Numbered from the stretch's first letter, positions 26,363-33,685 are shown. The stretch is 50,736 nucleotides of DNA from Aeromonas salmonicida subsp. salmonicida (GCF_001643305.1 NZ_LSGW01000025.1:1-50736); one strand, 5' to 3'. Translations and numbers: made by a program. The notes: generated from the sequence alone by a model not told the origin.

Positions 26363-26391
26363 ATTTTGTGCCACACGTCAGCAAATAGCAA
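26363..26391 (-). promoter_or_regulatory. Late promoter module A (PR'-like)
   Basis: Minus-strand TTGCTA, a 17-nt spacer and CAAAAT carry GTGGCACAAAAT. It lies between the Q-proximal small genes and the lysis cassette, exactly where lambda has PR', and is followed by two terminators. A Q-utilisation site would be expected to overlap it. Confidence 0.7.
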
Positions 26392-26419
26392 GCAATCGCA
26401 GATATTGGCTGGCGTCGGA

Positions 26420-26644
26420 TTATTGACGGTTGGCGCCCCTGAGCATTCGCCCCATACCCGCGTGGGCGGCAGCTTTAACGTCTGCCCGTGGATCTTTAAC
26501 TCCATTCTCTAGCGCGGCAATGAACAGATCTTCATCAATCATTCCGCTCTCACCAATGGCAATCAAAGCTGCGGCTTTCACATCAGAGCGAGGGTCTTTC
26601 ACTCCAGCCAACAAATGGTGAATCAACTTCTGTTCGTTATTCAT
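26420..26644 (-). CDS. Small HEAT-like repeat protein
   Basis: The 74-residue product has a duplicated helical unit: GVKDPRSDVKAAALIAIGES and GVKDPRADVKAAAHAGMGRM. The pattern resembles HEAT or Armadillo-type repeats found in lyase-like proteins. GGGAG lies before the ATG. It is between Q and the module A promoter, so it is transcribed with the delayed-early genes. Function unknown. Confidence 0.6.
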   Translation of the reverse strand: MNNEQKLIHHLLAGVKDPRSDVKAAALIAIGESGMIDEDLFIAALENGVKDPRADVKAAAHAGMGRMLRGANRQ

Positions 26645-26665
26645 CACGCACTCCCGTGTTTGTGC

Positions 26666-26860
26666 TTATTTCATCTTCCGGTACCGCTCCACCTGCTGGA
26701 GAAAGTAAGCCTGCATCTCACCCTTGTAGTTGCCGGCCTCGCTCTCTGCTGGTGTTTTGATATCCGGGTTCCTTTCCTTCCAGACCGCATAGGCGGCCGC
26801 CTTTTCCACTTCCACCCGTTCTTGTTGCTCGGGTGGCAAACTGCAAAGATTGTGGCTCAT
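26666..26860 (-). CDS. Small hypothetical protein (64 aa)
   Basis: It starts MSHNLCSLPPEQQERVEVEK after a strong AGGAGGGCACC leader, which clearly sets the start inside a longer open frame. It is a charged, mostly helical protein with KERNPDIKTPAESEAGNYKG in the middle. It follows the terminator after Q. Not recognised. Confidence 0.6.
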   Translation of the reverse strand: MSHNLCSLPPEQQERVEVEKAAAYAVWKERNPDIKTPAESEAGNYKGEMQAYFLQQVERYRKMK

Positions 26861-26901
26861 GGTGCCCTCCTGCTGCCGATGATACCGCACGCAGCGGAGA
26901 G

Positions 26902-26930
26902 GAAAAGAAAAAGGCGCCACATGGGCGCCT
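26902..26930 (-). terminator. Terminator after Q
   Basis: A 7-bp AGGCGCC/GGCGCCT stem is followed by TTTTTCTTTTCC on the minus strand. It closes the delayed-early unit directly after the Q gene. Confidence 0.8.
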
Positions 26931-26948
26931 AATCTGCGAGCTGAGTCA

Positions 26949-27560
26949 TTATGCTGCCTTGGCCTTATCCAGGTACTGGTGAAACGCCCGAACCGCGTCA
27001 CTGTAGCAATACTGCAGTTCCTGAGCTGCGCTGCGCTCTGCATCGGTGGCCAGTGGTGGTGCCGAGATGTATCCGGCGTGACAGTGCGGGCAGGTATGAG
27101 GCTTTGGCTTGGTGAGTTCACCGGTACCGGAGCAGGCTGGGCAGCGCCCGCCCTGGGTATCCCGCTCACAGCGAGAGAGAATGAGTGCCCGCACCCGAGC
27201 CGCGTTATCGTGATCCCCCAGCAACTCCAGCTCCCGAGCCCGCCTTGCCTCACGGCGTCCATATGGGTGGTGGCGCTTGTAGAGGCGTAACAGTCGCTCA
27301 CTGTCACCCTGTAACCCTGCCGCACTCATCACGGCGCTGGGTGGGTAACTCTCGACGAGCTGACGCACGGCCAGCCCATCAGACAGATGACGGGCACGCA
27401 GTACCATCACGCCGACAGGGTGCAGGTGCTCAGCGTGAGCCAGGGCGGACAGCACCTCCTCGCGCCCTACGCTATCCGGTGAACGACCGGATCGCTGTGA
27501 CTCTGCCTCGATGGATACAGCCTTGGGGCTGTGCAATTTGATAAGAAGCTCGATGCTCAT
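26949..27560 (-). CDS. Q: Lambda-Q-type late antiterminator
   Basis: The 203-residue product matches lambda Q in layout: an N-terminal KLHSPKAVS segment (lambda has KFHSPKS), a helical middle, and a zinc-binding CPACSGTG ... CPHCHAGY pair (lambda CRDCHGTG ... CGRCKGVGYS), then a helical tail. Q loads onto RNA polymerase paused after PR' and lets it pass terminators. The gene sits at the end of the early unit, shortly upstream of promoter module A and lysis. Its ATG overlaps the stop of the nuclease gene and uses the AGGACC leader. Confidence 0.85.
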   Translation of the reverse strand: MSIELLIKLHSPKAVSIEAESQRSGRSPDSVGREEVLSALAHAEHLHPVGVMVLRARHLSDGLAVRQLVESYPPSAVMSAAGLQGDSERLLRLYKRHHPYGRREARRARELELLGDHDNAARVRALILSRCERDTQGGRCPACSGTGELTKPKPHTCPHCHAGYISAPPLATDAERSAAQELQYCYSDAVRAFHQYLDKAKAA

Positions 27561-27979
27561 GGGTTGGTCCTCTGGTCTTGGTCCTGATTGAAAGCGGCAA
27601 GCAGCCAGGCGCGAAGCTGGCCGGATTTGATGTGCTCGGGGGTGGCCTCAATGACCATCCACCCGAGCAGGGAGGCCTCGTTCATCTTGGCTCGGTCCTC
27701 TACGAACCCCCTCCCCCTGGTGTGCCGGCCGCCAGAGTGGATGCCGCCGTGGATCTCGAGGGCGATCATCTGCTCTTCCCAGGCGTAGTCGAACCGCCAC
27801 TTGCGCTTGGGGTGGAATACCAGCTCTGTGGTTGGTTCTGGCAAGCCGACGAGCTGGGCCAATACTCGCTGGTGCAGGGTGCCCACCTGCTGCGCTTTCT
27901 TGGCCTGTTCCACGACCCTCTTGGCTTTCGGGTGCTTGCTGAGCAGGCGACCGGCTTCAATGGCGGATAGGTGGATCAT
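27557..27979 (-). CDS. PD-(D/E)XK-like nuclease, DUF559/VSR type
   Basis: The 140-residue product starts at the ATG overlapping the previous stop (ATGA). Residues about 63-125 have WRFDYAWEEQMIALEIHGG ... GRGFVEDRAKMNEASLLGWMVI, with FDYAW, the Glu of ALEI and a Lys that fit a restriction-endonuclease-like core. In the nin region such enzymes could stand in for a RusA-type resolvase or handle branched DNA. Exact substrate unknown. Confidence 0.65.
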   Translation of the reverse strand: MIHLSAIEAGRLLSKHPKAKRVVEQAKKAQQVGTLHQRVLAQLVGLPEPTTELVFHPKRKWRFDYAWEEQMIALEIHGGIHSGGRHTRGRGFVEDRAKMNEASLLGWMVIEATPEHIKSGQLRAWLLAAFNQDQDQRTNP

Positions 27980-28215
27980 TCCAGGTTCGCCTCCATGAAG
28001 CTGGCCTTGGCATTCTCCAGCTGCCCCAACAATGAAAAAGGATGGTGTCCGTTCGCCCATGCCCTGGAGCAGGAGTCATCGCTATTGACCGTCACGATCA
28101 GGCAGTTGACCACCTCCCCACGCTTGGCGCTCTCAAGGACCTGCTCCAGGATGGAGACAACGTTGGCACCGCTCTCCTTCTTGACCTCGCTCAGGCTGAC
28201 CACTTTTCCGCTCAT
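27976..28215 (-). CDS. Conserved nin-region hypothetical protein
   Basis: The 79-residue product (MSGKVVSLSEVKKESGANVV ... EVVNCLIVTVNSDDSCSRAW) is a helix plus beta-strand protein with no catalytic signature. It is coupled to its neighbours by 4-nt overlaps at both ends. It is probably an accessory replication or recombination factor by context. Not recognised. Confidence 0.6.
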   Translation of the reverse strand: MSGKVVSLSEVKKESGANVVSILEQVLESAKRGEVVNCLIVTVNSDDSCSRAWANGHHPFSLLGQLENAKASFMEANLE

Positions 28216-28529
28216 GCTGCCCTCCCGATGGTGTTCTTGCGCAGCGCTGACACTTCACTGACCACCTGGGCCAGCAGTTGCTCCTCGCTACCGTGTTCAG
28301 CCTGCCAGCTCTTTGGTGCGGCGTGGAATCCGGTGGGGTAGCAAGCGCGGTGATGCTGAGGGCACAGCGGCAGCACACGGTTGTGAGCTGCACGCTGGGC
28401 CATGCCAGATCCAGAGCGCACATGATGGATCTCACTCTGGCTGGGGCCGTGCCCGGCGTTACGGCATGCCACGCAACCCAAAGAGGCTACGTCATCCAAC
28501 CAGCGTTTTTCGGCCTTTGTCTTGCTCAT
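28212..28529 (-). CDS. Ref-like (RecA-dependent) HNH nuclease
   Basis: The 105-residue product has SLGCVACRNAGHG, EIHHVRSG, RVLPLCPQHHRACYPTG and a C-terminal helix with EEQLLAQV, the pattern of the P1 Ref family of HNH-type nucleases. Two CxxC/CxxH elements bind zinc, and the HH/H residues form the active site. Ref cuts at RecA-made loops by family knowledge. It replaces the NinG/Rap position of lambda. Confidence 0.7.
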   Translation of the reverse strand: MSKTKAEKRWLDDVASLGCVACRNAGHGPSQSEIHHVRSGSGMAQRAAHNRVLPLCPQHHRACYPTGFHAAPKSWQAEHGSEEQLLAQVVSEVSALRKNTIGRAA

Positions 28530-28735
28530 GCCGCCACCATCATCAGCACGAACGGCTTAACGCCCCATGCAAACCAGGCCATTGCAGCACCGACCAAGAG
28601 CATCACCACAAAGGCGCCCTCCACCCGACCGGTAAACCCGCGAGATACCACCAACCCAACTCCAGCGGCGGTCATGATGAACAGCGAGACAACCAGCAGC
28701 ACTGCCCACCCAAAAATAGCCAATACCTCCATCAT
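28526..28735 (-). CDS. Small membrane protein
   Basis: The 69-residue product has two membrane segments (about 5-28 and 43-66) joined by a short Arg-containing loop. It starts at the first of two ATGs after GGGAGGG and overlaps both neighbours, so it is a genuine part of the nin-like operon. Function unknown; membrane proteins of this kind in early regions sometimes affect exclusion. Confidence 0.6.
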   Translation of the reverse strand: MMEVLAIFGWAVLLVVSLFIMTAAGVGLVVSRGFTGRVEGAFVVMLLVGAAMAWFAWGVKPFVLMMVAA

Positions 28736-29172
28736 GCCGCAGCCCTCCCATATGCCGCCACCCAGTCGAAGCCGCGGCGAGATTCATCCCCGAACCGCAC
28801 GCCCTGCTGGGCACCGAAAGACTGAGCCAGCTCGATGAGATCGCGCATCTCGCGCACTGTCATCTTGGAGGTGGACTTGCCCAGCACCACGAACCCGTTG
28901 CCGTCGATATTCGGCACAACGTCCTGCTGGTACAGGGCGGCGGAGAGGACGTGCTTCCAGTCCTCCTTGGAGAGCTTGCGACCGTGCCAGTCCACCTGTT
29001 CGGCGATGTCGGTCATGACAGCCCAAAACAGGGCGTTCTGGGCCAGCGAGCGGGTCATCTCCTTGATTTCGATGATCAGCGGTTTGTCCTGGTCTACCGG
29101 CAGACTTGCTACCAGCTGGCAGGCGCGGGACCGGATATCAGGGCTGCGGAGGAAATACTTGGGGTAGCTCAT
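28732..29172 (-). CDS. ninB: NinB-like recombination protein
   Basis: The 146-residue product has the NinB/Orf pattern: PLIIEIKEMTRSLAQNALFW near residue 30-50, WHGRKLSKEDWKHVL at 63-77, and a SKMTVREMRDLIELAQSFGA helix. Lambda NinB (Orf) binds single-stranded DNA and SSB and can replace RecFOR in recombination. It starts by ATGA overlap with the preceding gene. Confidence 0.9.
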   Translation of the reverse strand: MSYPKYFLRSPDIRSRACQLVASLPVDQDKPLIIEIKEMTRSLAQNALFWAVMTDIAEQVDWHGRKLSKEDWKHVLSAALYQQDVVPNIDGNGFVVLGKSTSKMTVREMRDLIELAQSFGAQQGVRFGDESRRGFDWVAAYGRAAA

Positions 29173-29420
29173 GCGACACCGCCGGATGCAGGTAGTGAAT
29201 AGTTCCCGTCAGCTCTTGGGCGGAGATGGGTCAACCCAGCATTCCGCTCCTTTGCCATCAGGTAGCAGCTTTCAGTCCACCAACTGGCTGGCTCGTAGAT
29301 TTCGCACTCGTCCGGACTTACCCCGTACAGCCTCATCAGCGCCATTGGCCCGATGTAATGCCTCTGCTTGTCCTGGTCACTCGTTACCATTCCAGGGTGA
29401 ACTACGTATTTAGCTCTCAT
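29169..29420 (-). CDS. Conserved small phage protein
   Basis: The 83-residue product starts MRAKYVVHPGMVTSDQDKQR. It contains a conserved-looking SPDECEIYEPASWWTES segment and LRPRADGNYSLP near the end. Small proteins with IYEPxxWW occur beside NinB in other phages, as far as I recall. No activity assigned. It starts 2 nt after the upstream stop. Confidence 0.6.
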   Translation of the reverse strand: MRAKYVVHPGMVTSDQDKQRHYIGPMALMRLYGVSPDECEIYEPASWWTESCYLMAKERNAGLTHLRPRADGNYSLPASGGVA

Positions 29421-29422
29421 CC

Positions 29423-29596
29423 TCACCCCCGCTTGGCTTTGTTGCGGCGCTTGGCTGCGGCACGCTGGCGTTTTGCGGCCCTGTCATTGCGCGGGTTGGG
29501 GATGCAGAATGAACTGGATGGCGTGAAGCGGATCGGGTTAATCCAGGCCGGAGCGCTGGCCGCCATAACGGCGGCGATTGTCATGGCGAATCTCAT
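29423..29596 (-). CDS. Small basic protein with signal-like N-terminus (57 aa)
   Basis: It begins MRFAMTIAAVMAASAPAWIN, which looks like a signal peptide or membrane anchor, and ends in a strongly basic tail of alternating Arg, Lys and Ala. It overlaps the upstream gene's stop and is followed 2 nt later by the next start. An exported basic peptide within a replication operon is unusual. Unknown function. Confidence 0.5.
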   Translation of the reverse strand: MRFAMTIAAVMAASAPAWINPIRFTPSSSFCIPNPRNDRAAKRQRAAAKRRNKAKRG

Positions 29597-29889
29597 GCTG
29601 CCACCGCCTTAGCCGCAACGGCCTCAGCTGTGGGGAACGGCGAGAGGCAGTAATGCCACACGTGCTTGCCGTCGATGTTCTGGTTGCTGGAGTGCTTCAC
29701 CCAGCCATGGCAACAGACTTCGCGCAGGCGGGCGCTGATGGCGGCTTGGGTGTCGGCGTGGCCGTAGCGGCTCCAGCACTCGCGTTCAATGTCGCGCAGA
29801 GTGCGTGACTTGCCATCGCTCATGATGGCGATAACGCGCCCCAACTGGGTCGCGGTAGATAGATCTCGGGTAGTCAGTTTTTCGGTCAT
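29593..29889 (-). CDS. Winged-helix-like small protein
   Basis: The 98-residue product (LGRVIAIMSDGKSRTLRDIE ... ISARLREVCCHGWVKHSS) has the helix-turn-helix plus wing layout of small DNA-binding regulators. The AGGACCCCGAT leader precedes the ATG. It follows the replication genes. It may help replication or regulate the nin operon; which is not known. Confidence 0.6.
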   Translation of the reverse strand: MTEKLTTRDLSTATQLGRVIAIMSDGKSRTLRDIERECWSRYGHADTQAAISARLREVCCHGWVKHSSNQNIDGKHVWHYCLSPFPTAEAVAAKAVAA

Positions 29890-29972
29890 ATCGGGGTCCT
29901 TTTGGTTAAATCACCGGGTGGTCTAGGTCCGGTTTTCGTACTTGCTCATGTTACGGCTCGGTACTCCCTGTG

Positions 29973-30275
29973 TCACTGGTTGGCAAGGCCCTCCCTACGC
30001 AAGTTATCCACAGCTCCATTTGCAACACACCCTCTCAACGCCAGCACTGGCGCGCCTCTCAGGCGTTCGGCCTCCTGCGCCACTTGCTCCGGCGTCGTGT
30101 CGAGCACCAGCCAATGCCCTGCTCCACGCTGGCAATCGGTGTACCCAAGTGCGGCGATATCGTCGGACACCTCCAACAGCACCCGCTCACCGCACCAGCC
30201 ACGAACAGCCGGGTAAATCACAACTCGGCAGAACTTTGCCTCGCGCACGGCGGCGATCACGTCAGGATTGAACAT
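29973..30275 (-). CDS. Small hypothetical protein after P
   Basis: The 100-residue product starts MFNPDVIAAVREAKFCRVVI after AGGAGG and overlaps the end of P by 14 nt. It has a beta-alpha layout with GERVLLEVSDDIAALGY and a helix TPEQVAQEAERL. No family recognised. An 83-bp gap to the next gene is empty. Confidence 0.55.
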   Translation of the reverse strand: MFNPDVIAAVREAKFCRVVIYPAVRGWCGERVLLEVSDDIAALGYTDCQRGAGHWLVLDTTPEQVAQEAERLRGAPVLALRGCVANGAVDNLRREGLANQ

Positions 30276-30933
30276 CAGGAAGCCCTCCTCGCTTGAACAA
30301 CGCCTTGAGGCTTTCCACGCCTCGCTGGCCAGTCTGCTGGTAAAACTCAGGGCTGTGCTGGATCTGCTCCCTGGTCGGCAGCCCCTTGAGGACTTCGGCG
30401 CCCAAGTCCTCCCCGGCCACAACCCGGCGCAGCAGCTGGGTGTATGCCTGCTCAAACACAGGCCGGTATGCATCCAGGCTAAGCGTCTTGCACTCCCAGC
30501 TTGTCGCTTTGGCGGCCAGCTCTACTGCGGGATGGGTGAACCGGCGAGTTCGCACCTCGACCAGCGCAGTATCCAGCGTCGGCAGCCCCAGCGATTCAGG
30601 GGTGATCTGACACCACTTGATAAACTGGCCAGTGCCGGGGAAAAACGGGATCTGCTGCTGGCGAGCAACCCGCATCCCATGGCCCAGTTGCTCGCGGCTG
30701 GTGCAGTTGGCTTCGACTAGGGCAACCGTCCACTCCCGCAGCGCTCGAGCCTGCATCTCCGGGTTTGGAAAGGCCCGTTGCCAAGCAGGGAAAATCACCT
30801 TGAGCTGCTCGAACAACCGGGCCACCACCTGGGTATCTTGCTCGGTCACGGAGGCGGCAACTGGGCGAACCGGCGTGGCCTGGATCTCGCTCGGCATGCT
30901 GGCCAGTACCTCGCTTAACGGTTTCATGGCCAT
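30262..30933 (-). CDS. P: Lambda-P-like replicative helicase loader
   Basis: The 223-residue product starts after GAGGGG with a TGATG overlap to O. It has the pattern of lambda P-type proteins: FEQLKVIFPAWQRAFPNPEM, LREWTVALVEANCTSREQLG, GMRVARQQQIPFFPGTGQFIKWC. P brings the host DnaB helicase to O at the origin by family knowledge. Its order after O supports this. Confidence 0.85.
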   Translation of the reverse strand: MAMKPLSEVLASMPSEIQATPVRPVAASVTEQDTQVVARLFEQLKVIFPAWQRAFPNPEMQARALREWTVALVEANCTSREQLGHGMRVARQQQIPFFPGTGQFIKWCQITPESLGLPTLDTALVEVRTRRFTHPAVELAAKATSWECKTLSLDAYRPVFEQAYTQLLRRVVAGEDLGAEVLKGLPTREQIQHSPEFYQQTGQRGVESLKALFKRGGLPDVQS

Positions 30934-32075
30934 CAGTACCCCTCCCCGATCATCTGGTTGAGTTTTTCGGCCGTCATGGTTTTGGTCAGATCCCACTCGT
31001 CGCCCTGTGCTGGCTGACGGGCCTGCCCTATCCGCTTGGCCTGCAGCTTGTCCCACTGCTTGCGCAGGGTCTTGGGGCACTGCACGTTGGTAGACCAGAA
31101 GGGATCAAGGTTGGCCCACTTGAACAGCGAGCAGATTTCGTGATGGGTGCGCCCGTCCTGTGCCCGCATCAGGCGGATCTCGTTCGCCCACTGCGCCCAG
31201 TTGGGGATCTTGGCTGTCGGGTTGACCACCATGACCTTGCCCTGGATGTACTCGGCGCAGGTCAGATCATCCTGAGTTCCCCAGAATTTCCCGCTCGGGG
31301 TCTGGATGGCAGCATCTGGGCGGAGCTTTTCGACAGGCGTTGAAACCGATTCAACAACTCCGGCGTCGGGGAGCGCGTCAGCGTTCTTCGACGAAGAGAT
31401 CTTTATGTTTTCTTTTAATGTATTTATTTCTTGTTCTGTTGTCGTACCGGTCGAAACACCGATCGGTACACCGGAGGGCGCATCAACAGTAGGCTGCAAG
31501 CCCATATCTGGCGCGGCTTTGAGTGTTTCGGTTGGCGTACCGGTCAGCGTACCGGTCGGTGTACCGACCGAAACGCCACCCAATTGAGTCTCTTTTTGCT
31601 CATTTGGAGCTGAATTTTCTGGTGCTGGCTCGACAGTGTCCACAGCCATGATCGCGGCCTGGTAGTCGTCATAGTTGTTGACGGTGATCACCGACCCCCA
31701 TGGGGTGCCCTGTATTGTCACCATGCCCTCTCGCTCAAACCACCCAAGCAGTCGATCGGTGGCTTGCTTGGATAGGGCTCTCCCGCGCTCGTCACGCAAC
31801 AGCGAACCAAACTCGGTGGTGCTGATCACCAGCTGACCCCTCATCAGCGTCCACTCGCGCCCCTTGTAGCTCACAGCGCACTCCTCATAGGCTGCGAGAC
31901 TGATGATCCGCATCCATCCGGCAAACTTCACTGCGCTCTTTGCCCAGTCGGCGGCCATCAGTGACCGCCAGCAGATCACATATCCGCTGCGCCTGTTGGT
32001 GCTCACGCTGCTACCTCTGCTGATAGGTTTGGAAATGGGGGCGACTGCCCCCGGGAATTTGAGAACAGTGCTCAT
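30933..32075 (-). CDS. O: O-like replication initiator
   Basis: The 380-residue product has an N-terminal winged-helix region (about 30-145, SGYVICWRSLMAADWAKSAV ... LLGWFEREGMVTIQGTPWGS), a Thr/Gly/Pro-rich middle (about 160-215) that encodes the candidate origin repeats, and a C-terminal part (about 255-380) with IPNWAQWANEIRLMRAQDGR for partner binding. It starts by ATGA overlap with the methylase. Lambda O binds iterons inside its own gene; the same layout is seen here. Confidence 0.8.
   Translation of the reverse strand: MSTVLKFPGAVAPISKPISRGSSVSTNRRSGYVICWRSLMAADWAKSAVKFAGWMRIISLAAYEECAVSYKGREWTLMRGQLVISTTEFGSLLRDERGRALSKQATDRLLGWFEREGMVTIQGTPWGSVITVNNYDDYQAAIMAVDTVEPAPENSAPNEQKETQLGGVSVGTPTGTLTGTPTETLKAAPDMGLQPTVDAPSGVPIGVSTGTTTEQEINTLKENIKISSSKNADALPDAGVVESVSTPVEKLRPDAAIQTPSGKFWGTQDDLTCAEYIQGKVMVVNPTAKIPNWAQWANEIRLMRAQDGRTHHEICSLFKWANLDPFWSTNVQCPKTLRKQWDKLQAKRIGQARQPAQGDEWDLTKTMTAEKLNQMIGEGY
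31395..31580. other. Candidate replication origin inside O
   Basis: A cluster of GTACCGGTC-like units lies at 31444-31475 and 31529-31575, including three 12-bp units in tandem (GGCGTACCGGTC, AGCGTACCGGTC, GGTGTACCGACC). An A/T-rich tract lies beside it at about 31400-31440. Iterons next to an A/T-rich tract inside the initiator gene is the lambda ori plan. Unwinding-element and O-binding roles are inferred. Confidence 0.7.
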
Positions 32076-33685
32076 GCTGCCTCCTCATCGGCACGGCAAA
32101 AGCCAGTTTCAGAGAGATGAAGTTCTATGCGTCGCCCGATAAATTCCATGCACGGTACCGCCATGGAGTTGCCGATCGCCTTATAGCGAGGGCCGTCTGC
32201 TGCCATCCGGTGCGCCTCTTCCTCAGGTATGAGTGGGAAGTGGCGGCGCAAATAGACCAATTCATCTGCGATCAGTTTGTTGCGCTTCGCAGCCGGTATC
32301 ATGGTGTGATTGTCAGGAAAACCCTGCAGGCGCTCGCACTCAACAGGGGTTAGGCGGCGGACGGCCATCGTGGAAACAAGGGCAGGCGGAGGGCTGCTTC
32401 TGTCGAGAGAGATCGTGTATTCCTCGTAGAATTTACCTGCGCCGTTGCTAGTCGTATTGTGCAGCTTGGTTGTGTATGCCACCGCAGGATGTGCGCCTGC
32501 GTTGGCGTGACTATCCGCATGACCGCTCGCCCTCAGTGTCGGAGACGTGTTTTCAGTGGCATCGCCGCCATCGTCCTTGGAGCTGAAGGCCACCGGCACA
32601 ATCGGTTGCCCCCTGCCAGTGCCATCCTCGCTGGCGTTGAAGCCTTCCGCTTTCAGGGTGTGGGTGATGTCGGCGGTGACGCAAGGCGGATTCTCTCGTA
32701 CCAATTCATCCCAGTTATTGGCGGCGAAGATGACACGCCGGTCGTGGTCTTTGATGCTGTTGTACTCGGTCAGTACCGCATTTTCCTGCCCCTGATTGCA
32801 CCCTAGCGTGTGAGCCAGCTCGACTTTGGTGTCTGGGTCTTGGGTGCCGTGGACGACCATCGTCTCCGTTTCGTAGTCGATGCGCCCCATCCCGCCAGCA
32901 TTCAAACAATGGGAGATGTGTCCAGTGCTGGTCGCAAGAGGGATCAGATGCCCGGCTTGGCCTTGGTTGTCATCTGCGCCACACGTTCCAGCGCCGTTTG
33001 CAGTAAGGGCGGCAACTGCCTTCCCCGCTTCTCTGCTCGGCGCAGAATCCCGGCGCACGCCTTCGCACTCAAAAAGAACTTTTGCGGGATCGAACCCTTC
33101 TCGAGCACTTGCGACAACGAACACACGGCGGCGTCGTTGGGCCACTCCGAAATATTGGGCATCGATGACCCGCCACGCGACTGCTCTTTGGGGGCCAAGC
33201 ACACAACCAGCGTTTTCCCATTTCTTCCCTGGTGGGATGAGCTCGCAATCTTCCCCGGCAAGGAGGCCAAGGAATGCGCCAAAAGCGTTGTCTTTTGACG
33301 AGAGGACGCCGGGGACGTTTTCCCAGACGGTGATGCAGGGAACAGCTCCAGCTGCTGCTCGTTTTTGATCAATGGCATTGGCAAGCTCCACGTACTTGAT
33401 AGTCAGAAAACCACGGTCATCAGCCAGCCCCTGACGGGCGCCGGCAACAGAAAACGCCTGACATGGCGTTCCGCCAACAAGGATGTCTGGAGCCACCACA
33501 TTCCCCTTGAGGACTGCAGTCGCTATCTTGGTCATATCGCCAAGGTTGGTGACGTGTGGCCAGTGGTGTGCCAGCACTGCGCTCGGGAATGGCTCAATCT
33601 CGGCGAACCACGCAGGGTTCCAGCCAAGAGGCTCCCAAGCCAGCGACGCTGCCTCGATGCCGCTGCAAACGCTGCCGTAGATCAT
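32072..33685 (-). CDS. C5-cytosine DNA methyltransferase
   Basis: The 537-residue enzyme has SVCSGIEAASLAW (motif I), GGTPCQAFSVAG with catalytic Cys at residue 75 (motif IV), WENVPGVLSS (motif VI), QRRRRVFVVAS (motif VIII) and LTPVECERLQGFPDN (motif IX/X). The target-recognition region is about 230-440. It would methylate phage or host DNA, probably against restriction. The start at 33685 overlaps the zinc-ribbon gene (ATGA); an upstream GTG at 33724 is less likely. Confidence 0.9.
   Translation of the reverse strand: MIYGSVCSGIEAASLAWEPLGWNPAWFAEIEPFPSAVLAHHWPHVTNLGDMTKIATAVLKGNVVAPDILVGGTPCQAFSVAGARQGLADDRGFLTIKYVELANAIDQKRAAAGAVPCITVWENVPGVLSSKDNAFGAFLGLLAGEDCELIPPGKKWENAGCVLGPQRAVAWRVIDAQYFGVAQRRRRVFVVASAREGFDPAKVLFECEGVRRDSAPSREAGKAVAALTANGAGTCGADDNQGQAGHLIPLATSTGHISHCLNAGGMGRIDYETETMVVHGTQDPDTKVELAHTLGCNQGQENAVLTEYNSIKDHDRRVIFAANNWDELVRENPPCVTADITHTLKAEGFNASEDGTGRGQPIVPVAFSSKDDGGDATENTSPTLRASGHADSHANAGAHPAVAYTTKLHNTTSNGAGKFYEEYTISLDRSSPPPALVSTMAVRRLTPVECERLQGFPDNHTMIPAAKRNKLIADELVYLRRHFPLIPEEEAHRMAADGPRYKAIGNSMAVPCMEFIGRRIELHLSETGFCRADEEAA
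32944..33378 (-). CDS. Possible second frame inside the methylase gene
   Basis: A 144-residue frame lies wholly within the methylase gene in another frame. It begins MPLIKNEQQLELFPASPSGK with GGAG 7 nt upstream and ends in a coherent helical part (SLSQVLEKGSIPQKFFLSAK, then ACAGILRRAEKRGRQLPPLL). I recall very similar sequences annotated in other phages. It may be a real overlapping gene or a conserved shadow of methylase motifs VI-VIII. Not settled. Confidence 0.4.
   Translation of the reverse strand: MPLIKNEQQLELFPASPSGKTSPASSRQKTTLLAHSLASLPGKIASSSHQGRNGKTLVVCLAPKEQSRGGSSMPNISEWPNDAAVCSLSQVLEKGSIPQKFFLSAKACAGILRRAEKRGRQLPPLLQTALERVAQMTTKAKPGI

Noticed and set aside
8280..26374. sigma54 promoters from GTGGCAC
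   Set aside because: The -12 GC element (TTGC at the right distance) is missing; a sigma70 -35/-10 fits all three sites better.
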